From: Nostoc calcicola FACHB-3891
GTDB taxonomy: Bacteria > Cyanobacteriota > Cyanobacteriia > Cyanobacteriales > Nostocaceae
Reading direction: 5' to 3'
NCBI RefSeq assembly: GCF_014697355.1
Contig: NZ_JACJRQ010000012.1
Span: 146,505 to 210,504 of the forward strand
Length of the DNA: 64,000 nt
Of the stretch, positions 7,799 to 18,776 are shown one piece after another (the first letter of the stretch is position 1; every line of letters starts with the position of its first letter). The notes under the pieces are model-generated. The model ran no database searches. It worked only from the letters and a program-made list of their open reading frames with translations, and had not been told where the DNA came from. The translations under genes and the position numbers were made by a program.

Positions 7799-10726
7799 TT
7801 AATAAGCGTCCATTGGCAGACAAGAACAAACAAAATTCCTATCTCCAAAAGCCGCATCAATGCGGCTAACAGCAGGCCAGAATTTATGTTCGCGTGTCCA
7901 AGGTGCAGGGTAAGCAGCTTGTTCGCGGGAATAGGGATGATGCCATTCCCCAATGAGTAAACTTTCAGCAGTATGGGGTGCGTTCTTCAAAAGATTATCT
8001 TGGACATCTGCTTTGCCTGATTCTATTTCAGCAATTTCTTGGCGAATAGCAATCAAGGCTTCGCAGAAACGATCTAACTCTTGTTTCGATTCGCTTTCTG
8101 TCGGTTCCACCATAATTGTACCAGCCACAGGCCAGGAAACAGTCGGCGCATGGAAACCATAATCCATCAAACGCTTAGCAACATCATCGATTTCGATCGC
8201 TGCGGATTTTTTGAGCGATCGTAAATCTAAAATACATTCATGGGCAACTAACCCATTTTTCCCTTGATATAAAACGGGATAGTAAGATTCAAGTTTCTTG
8301 GCGATGTAGTTAGCGTTGAGAATTGCCACTTTCGTTGCTTCGGTTAAACCAGCTGTACCCATCATCGCAATGTACATCCAAGAAATCACCAAGATACTTG
8401 CACTACCCCAAGGCGCAGCCGCCACAGCACCAAGATGAGATTGCCCAGTTGACTTGTCAATAGTGACAACAGCATGTCCAGGTAGGAACGGCACAAGATG
8501 AGAAGCAACACCAATAGGCCCCATACCAGGGCCACCGCCACCGTGAGGAATACAGAAAGTTTTGTGCAAGTTTAAGTGACAGACATCCGCGCCAATATCC
8601 CCAGGACGGCAAATTCCTACTTGGGCATTCATATTTGCCCCATCCATGTAAACTTGTCCACCGTGGGTATGAACAACCGCACAGATTTCCTGAATTGACT
8701 CTTCAAAAACACCGTGAGTCGAGGGATATGTCACCATTAAGGCGGCGAGTTCTAGCTTGTGTTTTTCAGCTTTAGCCTTCAGGTCATCAACGTCAATGTT
8801 ACCTTGTGCATCACAAGCAACTCCCACTACCTTCATACCACACATTACCGCGCTGGCTGGGTTTGTTCCGTGTGCTGAGGTGGGAATCAAACAGACATTA
8901 CGGTGTCCTTCCCCACGATTTTCGTGATATTGGCGAATTACTAAAAGTCCGGCGTATTCACCTTGAGAACCGGCGTTTGGTTGCAGAGAAATTCCCGCAA
9001 AACCAGTAATTTCAGCTAACCATGCCTCAAGTTGCTCAAACAGAATTTGATAACCCTGGGTTTGGGATGGCGGGGCAAAAGGATGAATCTTGCCAAATTC
9101 TTCCCAAGTTACCGGAATCATCTCAGCAGTTGCATTCAACTTCATTGTGCAAGAACCCAAGGGAATCATCGATGTTGTTAGCGACAAGTCCTTGCTTTCT
9201 AGCTTGTGGAGATAGCGCAATAACTCTGTTTCTGAGTGATAGCGGTTAAAGACTGGGTGAGTTAGGTAACTGCTTTGACGAGAAAGGGGGAGATGGGGAG
9301 ATGAGGAGATGGAAAGATGGGGAGAAAACCATTCTTCCAAGCCCAAAGGTAGTTCTTTTTCTCCTGCGAAGATTCCCAAGATGTCAAGTACATCATCTAC
9401 TGTGGTAGTTTCGTTCAACGAGATACCAACAGCAGTGGCATCAAAAATCCGCAAGTTAATTTGAAGTTGTTCGGAAGCTGCCAGAATATCTTCTAGATTG
9501 TGTGTTCCCAGTTCTACTCGCAGGGTATCAAAGAAATATTCAGAACTAATTTTGTAACCCAAACCCTTGAGTCCTTCTGCCAGCAACACCGTTAGGGAGT
9601 GGATATTTTCGGCAATTTGCTTGAGTCCAGCAGGGCCATGATAAACGGCGTACATACTCGCTATCACCGCCAGTAGCACCTGTGCTGTGCAGATATTACT
9701 GGTAGCTTTTTCCCGGCGAATATGTTGTTCGCGGGTTTGTAAGGCGAGACGTAATGCAGAGTTGCCACGAGCATCTTTTGATACTCCCACAATTCGCCCT
9801 GGAATCGATCGCTTATACTCTTCCTTGGTAGCGAAGTATGCCGCATGAGGTCCCCCAAACCCCAAGGGAATACCGAAGCGTTGGGTGCTACCCACAGCAA
9901 TGTCAGCGCCAAATTCCCCAGGAGGGGTGAGTAAAGTTAAACTTAAGGGGTCTGCTGCTACCGTCACCAATGCACCCTGAGCATGGGCTTTTTCAATAAA
10001 AGCGCGGTAATCGTAAATGGTGCCATCGCTTGCGGGATATTGCAGAAGGGCGCCAAAAATTGGTTCCTCGAAATCAAATGTTTGATGATCGCCAATAACG
10101 ATCTTAATCCCCAATGGCTGAGCGCGAGTTTGCAACACATCAATGGTTTGGGGATGGCAATCACGAGACACAAAATAGCCATTTGCGTGATTTTTAGAAA
10201 CACCATAGCTGAGGCTCATGGCTTCCGCGGCGGCTGTGGCTTCATCCAATAATGAAGCATTGGCAATTTCCAAACCTGTGAGGTCGATAATCAGAGTTTG
10301 GAAATTCAACAAAGCTTCCAATCGTCCTTGGGCAATTTCTGGCTGATAAGGAGTGTAAGCAGTATACCAACCAGGGTTTTCTAGGATATTACGTCCAATG
10401 ACTGGAGGGGTAATACTCTCGTAATATCCCATACCAATATATGAGCGGAAAACCTGATTTTTGCTGGCAACTTTTTTCAACAATGCCAGTGCGGCGTATT
10501 CACTTTCTGCCTCTGGTAACTTCAGCGGTTCCTTAACCCGAATTGCCTGGGGTACAGTTTGGTCGATGAGGGCATCTAAACTAGAAAACCCCAAGACTCC
10601 AAGCATTTGCTTGATGTCATCGGAGTTGGGGCCAATGTGTCTTGGCGCAAAACTACTTAACTTTTGACTCGTTTCGTCTTTGAAATGGCGATCGCTAGAC
10701 TTGAAAATAGGGAGATTTGATACCAC
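7799..10726 (-). CDS. gcvP: Glycine dehydrogenase (decarboxylating), P-protein of the glycine cleavage system
   Basis: Decarboxylates glycine and passes the aminomethyl group to lipoylated GcvH. It is central to photorespiratory glycine breakdown in cyanobacteria. 975 residues, the fused alpha-beta form. The PLP lysine is in [18 protein letters not shown] at about residue 719, with its Gly-rich loop. The start is a GTG with GGAGAG 7 nt upstream. Around residues 467-483 a Ser/Pro/His-rich stretch ([14 protein letters not shown]) interrupts the normal linker. It is encoded by tandem GGAGATG units at about 9285-9330, the same repeat type as in intergenic regions. This is the last gene of the gcvT-gcvH-gcvP series. 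Confidence 0.96.
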   Translation of the reverse strand: MVSNLPIFKSSDRHFKDETSQKLSSFAPRHIGPNSDDIKQMLGVLGFSSLDALIDQTVPQAIRVKEPLKLPEAESEYAALALLKKVASKNQVFRSYIGMGYYESITPPVIGRNILENPGWYTAYTPYQPEIAQGRLEALLNFQTLIIDLTGLEIANASLLDEATAAAEAMSLSYGVSKNHANGYFVSRDCHPQTIDVLQTRAQPLGIKIVIGDHQTFDFEEPIFGALLQYPASDGTIYDYRAFIEKAHAQGALVTVAADPLSLTLLTPPGEFGADIAVGSTQRFGIPLGFGGPHAAYFATKEEYKRSIPGRIVGVSKDARGNSALRLALQTREQHIRREKATSNICTAQVLLAVIASMYAVYHGPAGLKQIAENIHSLTVLLAEGLKGLGYKISSEYFFDTLRVELGTHNLEDILAASEQLQINLRIFDATAVGISLNETTTVDDVLDILGIFAGEKELPLGLEEWFSPHLSISSSPHLPLSRQSSYLTHPVFNRYHSETELLRYLHKLESKDLSLTTSMIPLGSCTMKLNATAEMIPVTWEEFGKIHPFAPPSQTQGYQILFEQLEAWLAEITGFAGISLQPNAGSQGEYAGLLVIRQYHENRGEGHRNVCLIPTSAHGTNPASAVMCGMKVVGVACDAQGNIDVDDLKAKAEKHKLELAALMVTYPSTHGVFEESIQEICAVVHTHGGQVYMDGANMNAQVGICRPGDIGADVCHLNLHKTFCIPHGGGGPGMGPIGVASHLVPFLPGHAVVTIDKSTGQSHLGAVAAAPWGSASILVISWMYIAMMGTAGLTEATKVAILNANYIAKKLESYYPVLYQGKNGLVAHECILDLRSLKKSAAIEIDDVAKRLMDYGFHAPTVSWPVAGTIMVEPTESESKQELDRFCEALIAIRQEIAEIESGKADVQDNLLKNAPHTAESLLIGEWHHPYSREQAAYPAPWTREHKFWPAVSRIDAAFGDRNFVCSCLPMDAY

Positions 10727-10822
10727 AAATTACTCTCCAGATGATACTATTTAATATTTTGCAACAAATACTGATAAGAAGTCAGTGTAATTTATCAATT
10801 TATCTAAATTTGATGACTTAAT

Positions 10823-10971
10823 CTTTCAGGGGAGTAGGGAGTGGGGAGTAGGGAGTGGGATGAGGGAGACAAAAGAAGAATAACTCCTAACTCCTAACTC
10901 CTAACTCCTAACTCCTAACTCCTAACTCCTAACTCACCACTCTCAATACCCCATTCCCCATTCCCCACTCC
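10823..10971. repeat. STRR cluster between gcvH and gcvP
   Basis: GGGAGTAG-type units, then about eight consecutive CTCCTAA heptads, then CCCCATTC/CCCACTC units fill most of the 245-bp spacer. The array runs up to the gcvH stop codon. A run this long may affect readthrough from gcvH into gcvP. Confidence 0.8.
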
Positions 10972-11358
10972 CTACTCCCCTTCTACCAGCGCACGGTATT
11001 GATCGGCAGTCAAGGCATCATTTAGTTCATCGGCGTCGTTGACACGCACTTTTAAAAACCATGCTTCTCCGTAGGGGTCATCTGTCACTAGTTCGGGGTC
11101 GTCAATCACAGCATCATTGCGTTCTACCACTGTGCCAGTTACAGGTGAATTCAGTGTTTCAACGGCTTTCACTGATTCAATAGTGCCAAAACTGTCTTCT
11201 TTTGTCAGCAAATCACCAATTTCTGGTAGTTCCACAAATACGATATCACCCAATTGGTTTACGGCAAACTGAGTAATACCAATGGTGGCAATATCGCCAT
11301 CTAGTCGCACGTATTCATGAGAATCCAGGTATCTTAAATCTTCAGGATATTCAGACAT
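10972..11358 (-). CDS. gcvH: Glycine cleavage system H protein (lipoyl carrier)
   Basis: Shuttles the methylamine group between P-, T- and L-proteins on a lipoyl arm. 128 residues, the normal length. The lipoylation site is Lys64 in [19 protein letters not shown]-terminal strand order and the C-terminal acidic helix ([21 protein letters not shown]) match the family. The ATG at 11358 is preceded by GGGAGAGGAAGTGAT, a good ribosome site. It lies 175 bp downstream of gcvT on the same strand. Confidence 0.95.
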   Translation of the reverse strand: MSEYPEDLRYLDSHEYVRLDGDIATIGITQFAVNQLGDIVFVELPEIGDLLTKEDSFGTIESVKAVETLNSPVTGTVVERNDAVIDDPELVTDDPYGEAWFLKVRVNDADELNDALTADQYRALVEGE

Positions 11359-11533
11359 ATCACTTCCTCTCCCTTATCAAATTTATTGTCCCAATGGTCA
11401 TCCAACCCATATCTGGTAATGAACCTGACTGTAGATTGAGTAACTCACAAAAGCGGTGTCGAGCAATGACTGAAATTCAGTATTGGCAACTGGACACCAC
11501 TGAAAACACATTATTCCTTAAAAACCTCAGCAC

Positions 11534-12673
11534 TTATAAGTTAGTTACACGATTTTTTGAGCGATAGAAGGGGCGTTTAACTACAACTGCGGGGTAAGCT
11601 TTGCCGCGAATCTCAACTTCTAATTGCTGGCCGACAGTTGCTAGCTTGGTAGGAACGTAGCCTAAAGCAATGGGATAACCAAGTGTCAGCGACAAAGTAC
11701 CGCTGGTAACTTCTCCCACAACTTTACCTGCTGATAGAATTTGGTAACCATGACGAGCAATGTTGCGCCCTTGGGTTTGCAAACCTACCAAGCGCCGCTG
11801 CACTCCCTCGGCTTTTTGCTGTTCCAAAACCGCCCTACCAATAAAATCGCCTTTGGTATCTAGGTGAACTAGCCAGCCCAAACCTGCTTCTAAGGGTGTG
11901 GTACTGTCATCGATGTCTTGTCCGTAAAGTGCCATTGCTGCTTCTAGCCGCAGGGTATCTCTCGCACCAAGTCCACAAGGGATGACACCAGTGTTATGGA
12001 GACTTTGCCATAACTCTATTGCCACATCAGGGTCTACCATCACCTCAAAGCCATCTTCTCCGGTGTAGCCTGTGCGGGCTATGAAGGCTGGTTTACCCAA
12101 TACCGTTGCTTGGAGGTGACCGAATGCTTTGACTGGTTGTAAGTCTTCTTGTACTAAGGGTTGGAGATATTTAATAGCTTTTGGCCCTTGCACGGCAATC
12201 AAGGCTTTTTCTGGTGAAAGGTCTTGAAATTGCACCCGATCTCGATCGAGGTGTTGCAATAGCCATGCTTTGTCTTTGGCTGTGGTTGCTGCATTGACTA
12301 TAATAAACACCCTCTGTTTACCACTGGTGTCTTCACCTTGATAATAAACAATGATGTCGTCAATGATTCCCCCTTGGGGATTTAACAAGACGGTGTATTG
12401 TGCTTGACCAGGTTGCAACCGACTCAAGTCTGAGGGTACTAAAAACTGGAGTTGGGAGATGAGGTTTTTCCCTTGGAGAGTAAATTTACCCATGTGGGAA
12501 ATATCGAACATTCCGGCTGTATTTCTTACAGCTTCGTGTTCGCGGCTAATGCCACTAAATTGTACCGGCATTTCCCAGCCACCAAAGCTGGTAAAGCGTG
12601 CTTTGAGTTCTACACCCAATTGATATAAAGCAGTTCGGGCCAAGGATTGGGCGTTGTCTTCTTGATTAGCCAC
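11534..12673 (-). CDS. gcvT: Aminomethyltransferase, T-protein of the glycine cleavage system
   Basis: Transfers the one-carbon unit from aminomethyl-GcvH to tetrahydrofolate and releases ammonia. 379 residues. Family motifs are FGGWEMPVQF near the N terminus, GMFDISHMGK, and RTGYTGEDGFE in the middle. The folate-binding region ends with the barrel-like C-terminal domain (FYRSKNRV). The start is a GTG at 12673 (ANQEDNAQS). It leads the gcv series. I looked for a glycine riboswitch in 12674-12838 and saw none. Confidence 0.95.
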   Translation of the reverse strand: MANQEDNAQSLARTALYQLGVELKARFTSFGGWEMPVQFSGISREHEAVRNTAGMFDISHMGKFTLQGKNLISQLQFLVPSDLSRLQPGQAQYTVLLNPQGGIIDDIIVYYQGEDTSGKQRVFIIVNAATTAKDKAWLLQHLDRDRVQFQDLSPEKALIAVQGPKAIKYLQPLVQEDLQPVKAFGHLQATVLGKPAFIARTGYTGEDGFEVMVDPDVAIELWQSLHNTGVIPCGLGARDTLRLEAAMALYGQDIDDSTTPLEAGLGWLVHLDTKGDFIGRAVLEQQKAEGVQRRLVGLQTQGRNIARHGYQILSAGKVVGEVTSGTLSLTLGYPIALGYVPTKLATVGQQLEVEIRGKAYPAVVVKRPFYRSKNRVTNL

Positions 12674-12838
12674 AGGTATTTATGCGATCGCACCTCAACA
12701 TCTATCTATCCTACGAGATGCTTTCCTGTTTGAGAGAATATCCTAACTCTTGGAAAGACTTGGGTTAATCGCGTCTCTGCCTCACTACAAGGTTTAATAG
12801 TTAATGGTGGAAATGTTGAGATTTGTTAATTTAACATT

Positions 12839-13333
12839 ATGAAGTATCGACAAATACTAGCTAGCTTTGTCTTAGCTATGGTTCTCTTTGTTTTTCCCCT
12901 GTCAGCGCAAGCTGCAAGTTCTTCCAGTATTACCCGTTCTGCTGGAGACAACCTTCAAAGCAAGGATTACTCTGGTCAAAGTTTAATCGGGACTGAGTTT
13001 ACCAACGTCGATTTAGAAAATGCTAACTTTAGCAATGCTGACTTACGCGGCGTTGTGTTTAATGGTACTGTCTTAGAGGGAGTAAATCTGCATGGTGCAG
13101 ATTTTACTAATGGCATAGCCTATCTGGCAAGATTTAAGAACGCTGATTTAAGTGATGCAGTCTTGAGTGAGGCAATGATGCTGCGTTCTATATTTGACAA
13201 TGTTGATATTACTGGTGCTGATTTCACAAATACAGTTTTAGATGGAACCCAAGTGAAAAAACTCTGCCTTAAGGCAAGTGGTGTAAATTCTAAAACTGGT
13301 GTGGATACGCGTGAGTCTTTAGGATGTAAGTAG
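12839..13333 (+). CDS. Exported pentapeptide-repeat protein, thylakoid-lumen type
   Basis: 164 residues with a clear Sec signal peptide ([20 protein letters not shown], cleavage near AQAA at about residue 26). Residues 50-130 are A(D/N)LxX pentapeptide repeats ([29 protein letters not shown]), which form a right-handed quadrilateral beta-helix. The C terminus has a conserved two-Cys motif (CLKASGVN... TRESLGC), as in lumenal pentapeptide proteins of the TL17/TL20.3 type in plants and cyanobacteria. Location in the lumen or periplasm is inferred from the signal. The biochemical role is unknown. Confidence 0.85.
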   Translation: MKYRQILASFVLAMVLFVFPLSAQAASSSSITRSAGDNLQSKDYSGQSLIGTEFTNVDLENANFSNADLRGVVFNGTVLEGVNLHGADFTNGIAYLARFKNADLSDAVLSEAMMLRSIFDNVDITGADFTNTVLDGTQVKKLCLKASGVNSKTGVDTRESLGCK

Positions 13334-13423
13334 AACTTCACAGCGCCCTCTTCTTTGTCGTGGAAAGGGGGATGGTTAGTCATTGGTGTCAACTTAGGTT
13401 CAAACGCTTGTCCCACAGCCGTT

Positions 13424-13498
13424 TTACCCCACCCCCAACCCCTCCCCTTACTAAGGGGAGGGGCGGTTTTGGCTTTAGACAAAACCGGGGTGGGGTGA
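13424..13498. repeat. Inverted repeat with CCCCACCC/GGGGTGGGG ends
   Basis: ACCCCACCCC at the left and CCGGGGTGGGGT at the right flank an inner hairpin (CCCCTCCCCTTAC... AAGGGGAGGGG). A relative of this element lies at 34029-34095, so it is an interspersed non-autonomous repeat. Confidence 0.7.
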
Positions 13499-13656
13499 CG
13501 CGGTGAGTAAATGAACTAAATATCACGTCTTCACAAGGGTTTCACCTGAAGTTGACACCTATGATGGTTAGCTCAGTGCTACCAATTCTTCATTCTCCCC
13601 CTTGCCCCCTTCCCCCTGCTCCTGGAGCCTCTTACCCATGCCCCATAGGTCATTCC

Positions 13657-13953
13657 CTAATTCCAATCCTGTTCATCTTTTTTGCCGCGACTTTTGTAAA
13701 TACCGCCCAAGTCGTGGATTTGGCGAGTTTTTTCAAAAAGCTGGGCTTCCGTCAAACCCCACTGCTGCAAGACTTTATCCAAATCTTTTTGAATGTCTCT
13801 CGCCCCTGGAAAGCCTTGATAACGAATTCGCAATCTAGCTAATTCTGCTAAATTATATTCTGTCGCTTGTTGAGCGAGTAAGATATCAATAAGAGGGCGA
13901 TCGCGGTTATAAAGAGGGTGCTGTTGATCTTTTTTGCCCGTTGGTTCACTCAT
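13657..13953 (-). CDS. DUF3288 family protein, cyanobacteria-specific
   Basis: 98 residues, soluble. It has the recognisable core of the family: DQQHPLYNRDRPLIDILLA, then YNLAELARLRIRYQGFPGA, ending QWGLTEAQLFEKTRQIH. Function is unknown. The upstream region carries GGAGTTA heptads at 13975-14003. It is transcribed convergently with the pentapeptide gene and divergently from clpC. Confidence 0.8.
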   Translation of the reverse strand: MSEPTGKKDQQHPLYNRDRPLIDILLAQQATEYNLAELARLRIRYQGFPGARDIQKDLDKVLQQWGLTEAQLFEKTRQIHDLGGIYKSRGKKDEQDWN

Positions 13954-14298
13954 CGTCAGTCCTGAATGATTAAGTTAGGAGTTAGGAGTTAGGAGTTAGG
14001 AGTGCTGAGTCTTAAGTTTTGTAAGTCTAGCCCAGAGCAGAGGAGCAGAAAAGGCAAAACAAAATCATCTTATGCACTGAAAAATTAATTGTAAAATTGA
14101 GAACTTCTTACTACTCCTCACTCCTCACTCCTAACTTAATTATCAGACGGCAACTACACCTGAGGTCTTACGGCTCTCACCACTGCCAGTTAAATTTAAA
14201 TAAAGTTACATTAGTCCTTAAGAAAATACAAAAATCTTTAGATGAGGGTGAACCTTATATCACCCAAAGTCGAAGCAGCAAGGGAGCAAGAACCCGCT
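13954..14298. other. DUF3288/clpC divergent intergenic region
   Basis: 345 bp with heptad repeats at 13975-14003 and CTCACTC units at 14112-14135. The remainder should contain the clpC promoter. A reading frame in line with ClpC extends upstream to 14242 but carries no family sequence before 14299. Confidence 0.4.
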
Positions 14299-16752
14299 AT
14301 GTTTGAACACTTCACTTCCGAAGCCATTAGAGTAATTATGCTAGCTCAGGAGGAAGCACGTCGCCTGGGACACAACTTCGTAGGAACTGAACAAATTCTC
14401 CTGGGTTTGATGGGAGAAGGAACTGGGGTTGCTGCTAAAGTGCTGGCCGAATTAGGCGTTACTCTCAAAGACGCACGCCGCGAGGTAGAAAAAATTATTG
14501 GTAGGGGTTCTGGTTTTGTACCACCAGAAATTCCTTTTACTCCCAAAGTGAAAAGCCTCTTTGAGCAATCGTTTAAAGAAGCTCATAGTTTGGGACAGAA
14601 TTACATTAATACTGAACACTTACTCTTAGGATTAACAGAGGCGGGCGAAGGTGTCGCCGCTAAAGTACTGCAAAATCTAGGGGTTGACTTCAAGAGTGTC
14701 CGTAGTGCGATTACTCGCCGTTTGGGTGAAAATGCGCCGGCTTTTGCTGGTAGTGGTAATCAAAAACGCACCCAAACGCTAACTATGGAAGAGTTTGGCA
14801 GAAATCTAACCAAGTTAGCCCAAGCAGGCCAACTCGACCCAGTAGTTGGTCGTGAGAAAGAAATTGAGCGTGCCGTCCAAATTCTCGGTCGCCGCACAAA
14901 AAATAACCCAGTGTTGATTGGGGAACCAGGAGTTGGTAAAACTGCGATCGCTGAAGGTCTAGCTCAGCGTATTGTTAATCAAGATATCCCCGAATCGTTA
15001 CAAGATAAGCAAGTCATCAGCCTGGATATGGGTTTATTAGTGGCTGGAACTCGCTTCCGTGGCGATTTTGAAGAACGGATTAAAAAAGTCGTCGAAGAAG
15101 TCCGTTCTGTGGGCAATATCATCTTGGTGATTGACGAAATTCATACCTTGGTCGGCGCTGGTGGTACAGAAGGCGGTTTGGATGCAGCTAACATCCTTAA
15201 ACCTGCTTTGGCACGGGGTGAACTCCAGTGTATCGGCGCAACCACCCTCGATGAATACCGTAAGCATATCGAACGCGATGCCGCCCTGGAGCGTCGTTTC
15301 CAACCGATTATGGTCGGCGAACCATCAGTAGAGGAAACCGTACAAATTCTTTACGGCTTGCGCGGTGCTTACGAACAACATCACAAAGTCACAATTTCTG
15401 ACGCGGCGGTGGTAGCAGCAGCCAAGTTGTCAGATAGGTATATTAGCGATCGCTTTTTGCCAGATAAAGCAATAGACTTGATTGATGAAGCTGGCTCCCG
15501 CGTTCGTCTGCGGAACTCTCAAAATTCTCCCAATAAAGAACTCAAGCGCGAACTCGCTGGCGTTACCAAAGCCAAGGAAGCAGCAGTCAGAGTCCAAGAT
15601 TTTGATAAAGCCGGACAACTGCGCGACCAAGAATTGGAACTCACATCTCAACTGCAAGCTGGAATAGCAGAAAACGAGAAATCTGTCAATACTGCTGTAG
15701 TTGACGAAGAAGACATCGCCCAAATCGTGGCTTCTTGGACTGGTGTACCAGTCAACAAGCTAACCGAATCTGAGTCAGAGTTGCTCCTGCACCTAGAAGA
15801 CACTCTGCACCAGCGGCTCATCGGTCAAGAGCAAGCAGTCACATCTGTATCTCGTGCCATCCGCCGCGCCCGCGTCGGCTTAAAAAATCCCAATCGTCCC
15901 ATCGCTAGCTTTATCTTTTCTGGCCCCACTGGCGTTGGTAAAACAGAATTGGCTAAAGCCTTGGCTGCCTATTTCTTTGGTTCGGAAGAAGCGATGATTC
16001 GCTTAGATATGTCCGAATACATGGAAAGCCACACCGTCTCCAAATTAATTGGTTCGCCTCCTGGTTATGTCGGATACGATGAAGGCGGACAGCTAACTGA
16101 ATTAGTGCGGCGCAAACCATACACAGTACTGCTTTTCGACGAAATCGAAAAAGCACACCCCGATGTATTCAATATGCTGTTGCAAATCTTGGATGACGGT
16201 CAACTTACTGATGCCAAAGGTCGGAAAGTGGACTTCAAGAACACGCTAATCATTTTGACTTCTAACATCGGTTCCAAGGTGATTGAAAAAGGTGGTAGTG
16301 GTTTAGGCTTTGATTTTGACACCCAAGCGGACGCTAGTTACAACCGCATTCGCAACTTGGTAAATGAAGAACTGAAAAATTACTTCCGTCCGGAGTTCCT
16401 CAACCGCCTCGATGAAATTATCGTCTTCACCCAGCTTTCCAGAGATGAAGTCAAGCAAATTGCTGACATCATGCTCCGTGATGTTGCTAACCGCTTAACA
16501 GAAAAAGGAATTACTTTAGAAGTTAGCGATCGCTTCAAAGAACGAGTGGTACAAGAAGGCTATAATCCCAGCTATGGTGCCAGACCATTACGCCGAGCAA
16601 TTATGCGCCTTTTAGAAGATTCTCTCGCCGAAGCAATGCTATCTGGTGAAATTGTAGACGGAGATACAGCGGTTATCGATGTTGACGATGACTCCCAAGT
16701 AAGAGTCCAAAAATCAGCAAAACGAGAGTTGTTATTGGCAAATGTTGGCTAA
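14299..16752 (+). CDS. clpC: ClpC ATPase, Hsp100 unfoldase partner of ClpP
   Basis: Class I Clp/Hsp100 AAA+ unfoldase. 817 residues from the ATG at 14299 ([15 protein letters not shown]), the conserved cyanobacterial N terminus. Domain order: the double N-domain (two related segments at about 1-75 and 76-150), D1 with GEPGVGKT, a UVR motif in the middle ([15 protein letters not shown]), and D2 with GPTGVGKT. A typical LxR sensor-2 region follows ([10 protein letters not shown]). UVR plus N-domain identifies ClpC rather than ClpB. It is essential for protein quality control and photosystem turnover in cyanobacteria. A strong terminator follows at 16886. Confidence 0.95.
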   Translation: MFEHFTSEAIRVIMLAQEEARRLGHNFVGTEQILLGLMGEGTGVAAKVLAELGVTLKDARREVEKIIGRGSGFVPPEIPFTPKVKSLFEQSFKEAHSLGQNYINTEHLLLGLTEAGEGVAAKVLQNLGVDFKSVRSAITRRLGENAPAFAGSGNQKRTQTLTMEEFGRNLTKLAQAGQLDPVVGREKEIERAVQILGRRTKNNPVLIGEPGVGKTAIAEGLAQRIVNQDIPESLQDKQVISLDMGLLVAGTRFRGDFEERIKKVVEEVRSVGNIILVIDEIHTLVGAGGTEGGLDAANILKPALARGELQCIGATTLDEYRKHIERDAALERRFQPIMVGEPSVEETVQILYGLRGAYEQHHKVTISDAAVVAAAKLSDRYISDRFLPDKAIDLIDEAGSRVRLRNSQNSPNKELKRELAGVTKAKEAAVRVQDFDKAGQLRDQELELTSQLQAGIAENEKSVNTAVVDEEDIAQIVASWTGVPVNKLTESESELLLHLEDTLHQRLIGQEQAVTSVSRAIRRARVGLKNPNRPIASFIFSGPTGVGKTELAKALAAYFFGSEEAMIRLDMSEYMESHTVSKLIGSPPGYVGYDEGGQLTELVRRKPYTVLLFDEIEKAHPDVFNMLLQILDDGQLTDAKGRKVDFKNTLIILTSNIGSKVIEKGGSGLGFDFDTQADASYNRIRNLVNEELKNYFRPEFLNRLDEIIVFTQLSRDEVKQIADIMLRDVANRLTEKGITLEVSDRFKERVVQEGYNPSYGARPLRRAIMRLLEDSLAEAMLSGEIVDGDTAVIDVDDDSQVRVQKSAKRELLLANVG

Positions 16753-16885
16753 TATCTTGGCTAATATTTATACCTAATCACTTTTTGCTGTAATATTTTA
16801 GGAACACTCTAGCCTCTTGCTTAGGCAGAGGTACAAACAGGGGCATCTCAGACAAACATCAAGTGAAATGGTATTATATGCTTCA

Positions 16886-16917
16886 CCTCTGGTAGAAATA
16901 CCAGGGGCTTTTTTTTA
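16886..16917 (+). terminator. Rho-independent terminator of clpC
   Basis: The 8-bp stem CCTCTGGT/ACCAGGGG (one G-T pair) has a 6-nt loop and is followed directly by C and a run of nine or more T. It lies 133 bp past the clpC stop. Confidence 0.9.
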
Positions 16918-16968
16918 GGATAATTTTCTGACGGACACTTCAACGCCATTTTCAAGACACTCAAAAAT

Positions 16969-17271
16969 CTACTCATCGTCCACATCTGCAAAAATAGATT
17001 TTAAATCCCGATAACCGCTAACTACCCGCACAATCACAACCCTATCTTCAAAAACTCGATAAAAAATAATGTAGCCATCCAACGGTATACCTCTCATACT
17101 GGGGTCAAGCTTGGCGTAACTTCGCCCTATATTCGGGAATTGAGCTATATTTTGGCATTTCTTATTAAATTCTCGAACAAATCTTTCCCCAGCGTTGACA
17201 TTGCGAACTAAAAAATAATCCAATATTTCATCTAAATCTTGGCTTGCTTCTTTGGCAATGAAGTATTCCAT
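16969..17271 (-). CDS. RelE/ParE-family toxin of a type II toxin-antitoxin module
   Basis: 100 residues. It shows the ParE/RelE pattern: an N-terminal strand and two helices (KEASQDLDEILDYFL), FPNIGRSY in the middle, a GYIIFYRVFEDRVVIVRVV beta-hairpin core, and a final GYRDL. FYRV and the hairpin are closest to ParE, so gyrase may be the target, but ribonuclease activity cannot be excluded. The start codon overlaps the antitoxin stop by 1 nt (TAATG), so the two are translationally coupled with the antitoxin first. Confidence 0.85.
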   Translation of the reverse strand: MEYFIAKEASQDLDEILDYFLVRNVNAGERFVREFNKKCQNIAQFPNIGRSYAKLDPSMRGIPLDGYIIFYRVFEDRVVIVRVVSGYRDLKSIFADVDDE

Positions 17272-17537
17272 TATTCTTGAGTCTCGCGGGCTTTGCGTAA
17301 TTTCTCCTCTAGTCGCGCCATCACCACTTCACCATTTACTACATCTCCACGTTCGATAGAAGCCAGCCCAGCCGCTAGTTTTTTCTTAGTTTCTTCTTCC
17401 CATTCCTGATAACCTTTTTCCCATTCCTCCAGCAGTTTCAATGCTTTAACAATCACATCTTCAGCATTGTCATATCTACCTGTAGCAATTCGGGTTTGTA
17501 TAAATTGCTCGTATTCTGGTTTTAGTTGGATGTTCAT
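17271..17537 (-). CDS. ParD-type ribbon-helix-helix antitoxin
   Basis: 88 residues. MNIQLKPEYEQFIQTRIATG forms the N-terminal RHH strand and first helix. DNAEDVIVKALKLLEEWE is the second helix typical of ParD. The acidic/basic C-terminal helix should wrap the toxin. I choose the ATG at 17537 because AGGT lies 8 nt upstream. A longer frame to 17648 has no family sequence. Its stop overlaps the toxin start. The RHH domain usually autorepresses such operons. Confidence 0.85.
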   Translation of the reverse strand: MNIQLKPEYEQFIQTRIATGRYDNAEDVIVKALKLLEEWEKGYQEWEEETKKKLAAGLASIERGDVVNGEVVMARLEEKLRKARETQE

Positions 17538-17726
17538 AGTTTTTACCTCTATAGGACTCATATTTGATTTTTTAACAAAACTCAGTACACCTTTATTCCT
17601 TCTTCCCAGTCCCCAGTCCCTTCCCTCTATGAGTGATTCAGAAATCAAATCGGATTGCTATAGTTAATTAAGAGCGTTACCTAGCCAAATTTTCTGTAGC
17701 CCGTAAAACTCACTTGCGGGTTATAA

Positions 17727-18776
17727 CTATGATTTATGATGCAAGCAATCCAAATATTTAATAATTTCATATAGTGAATAATGGCTAGTTAAAGTCTGAT
17801 TGTTTGTAATTTGCCACACAAAGTTTTCTTGATTCTTTATCACCTCTAGTGATATTTTTGATGGATTAGCTTCTATGATAGGCGAAAAATTTACACTTTG
17901 ATTAACCAAAAACCCCACTCTTTCTAAAGCACGAATAGTCCATATTACTGCAATCCCCTCACCGATGATATTAATTTCTCCTTTGTGCGGTGTGTGCAGA
18001 TGAAATTCTCCTGAATAAATATCAAATTCTACACCTTCGCTGTGGAAAGTATTAGCAAAAGCACCACTCAAAACCAAATCTTCTGGTGCGCCAACATTTA
18101 AAATTCCATTACTTGATAATAACCAAACTTTATCCGCAAGCCGCAAAGCTAAATCTAAATCGTGGGTAGAAAGGAGAATCGCTTGATTTGTTTCTCGTGT
18201 TAACTGGCGTAACAATTGCATAATTTCTACCCTTCGCGGTAAATCGAGAAATGCTGTTGGCTCATCAAGTAACATAACAATAGGCGACTGAGCCAAAGCA
18301 CGCGCAATCATAATTTTTTGTCGTTCACCATCACTTAATTCGCTAACTTGACGTGGTGCTAAGTGTACTGCGCCTACAGATTTGATAGCCCAATTTACTA
18401 TTGCGTCATCTTCAGGTGTTAACTTTCCCCACCAATTAGTGTAAGGATATCGTCCCAGAGTCACCAAGGTGTAAGCTGATAGCATTCCCACATCAACTTT
18501 CTCGGTGAGTACTAAACTCAGACGTTTGGCTAAATCTTGCGGCGCTAACTTGTAAATATCATCATCCAAGAGTCGCACTTTACCTGCGATTGGGGGTTGC
18601 ATTCCGGCGAGCGATCGCAGTAATGTAGACTTACCCGCACCATTAGGGCCAAGTAAACAAACAAGTTCCCCAGCTTGCAGAGATACAGAAATATCCAACA
18701 CAACACTCCGGAGGGTTTTTCGGGATGTTTTATAACCAATAGTCAAATTGTCAGTTGTGAGAATAGCATCACTCAT
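17727..18776 (-). CDS. ABC transporter ATPase of the cobalamin/siderophore class (BtuD/FecE-like)
   Basis: 349 residues. Walker A GPNGAGKST, signature LSDGERQK, Walker B VMLLDEPTAF and the switch His (LLSTHDLDLAL) are all present, so the ATPase should be active. The core matches FecE/BtuD importers. A C-terminal extension of about 95 residues (from about 255 to the end) is not part of the usual 250-270-residue protein. The ATG overlaps the permease stop by 4 nt (ATGA), so they are translationally coupled. It energises import by the upstream permease and binding protein. Confidence 0.88.
   Translation of the reverse strand: MSDAILTTDNLTIGYKTSRKTLRSVVLDISVSLQAGELVCLLGPNGAGKSTLLRSLAGMQPPIAGKVRLLDDDIYKLAPQDLAKRLSLVLTEKVDVGMLSAYTLVTLGRYPYTNWWGKLTPEDDAIVNWAIKSVGAVHLAPRQVSELSDGERQKIMIARALAQSPIVMLLDEPTAFLDLPRRVEIMQLLRQLTRETNQAILLSTHDLDLALRLADKVWLLSSNGILNVGAPEDLVLSGAFANTFHSEGVEFDIYSGEFHLHTPHKGEINIIGEGIAVIWTIRALERVGFLVNQSVNFSPIIEANPSKISLEVIKNQENFVWQITNNQTLTSHYSLYEIIKYLDCLHHKS

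Noticed and set aside
12674..12838. Possible glycine riboswitch upstream of gcvT
   Set aside because: Read on the minus strand I could not find the paired conserved aptamer cores of a glycine riboswitch.
14242..14298. Longer ClpC N terminus
   Set aside because: The 19 extra residues are unlike ClpC, and the ATG at 14299 matches the conserved start.
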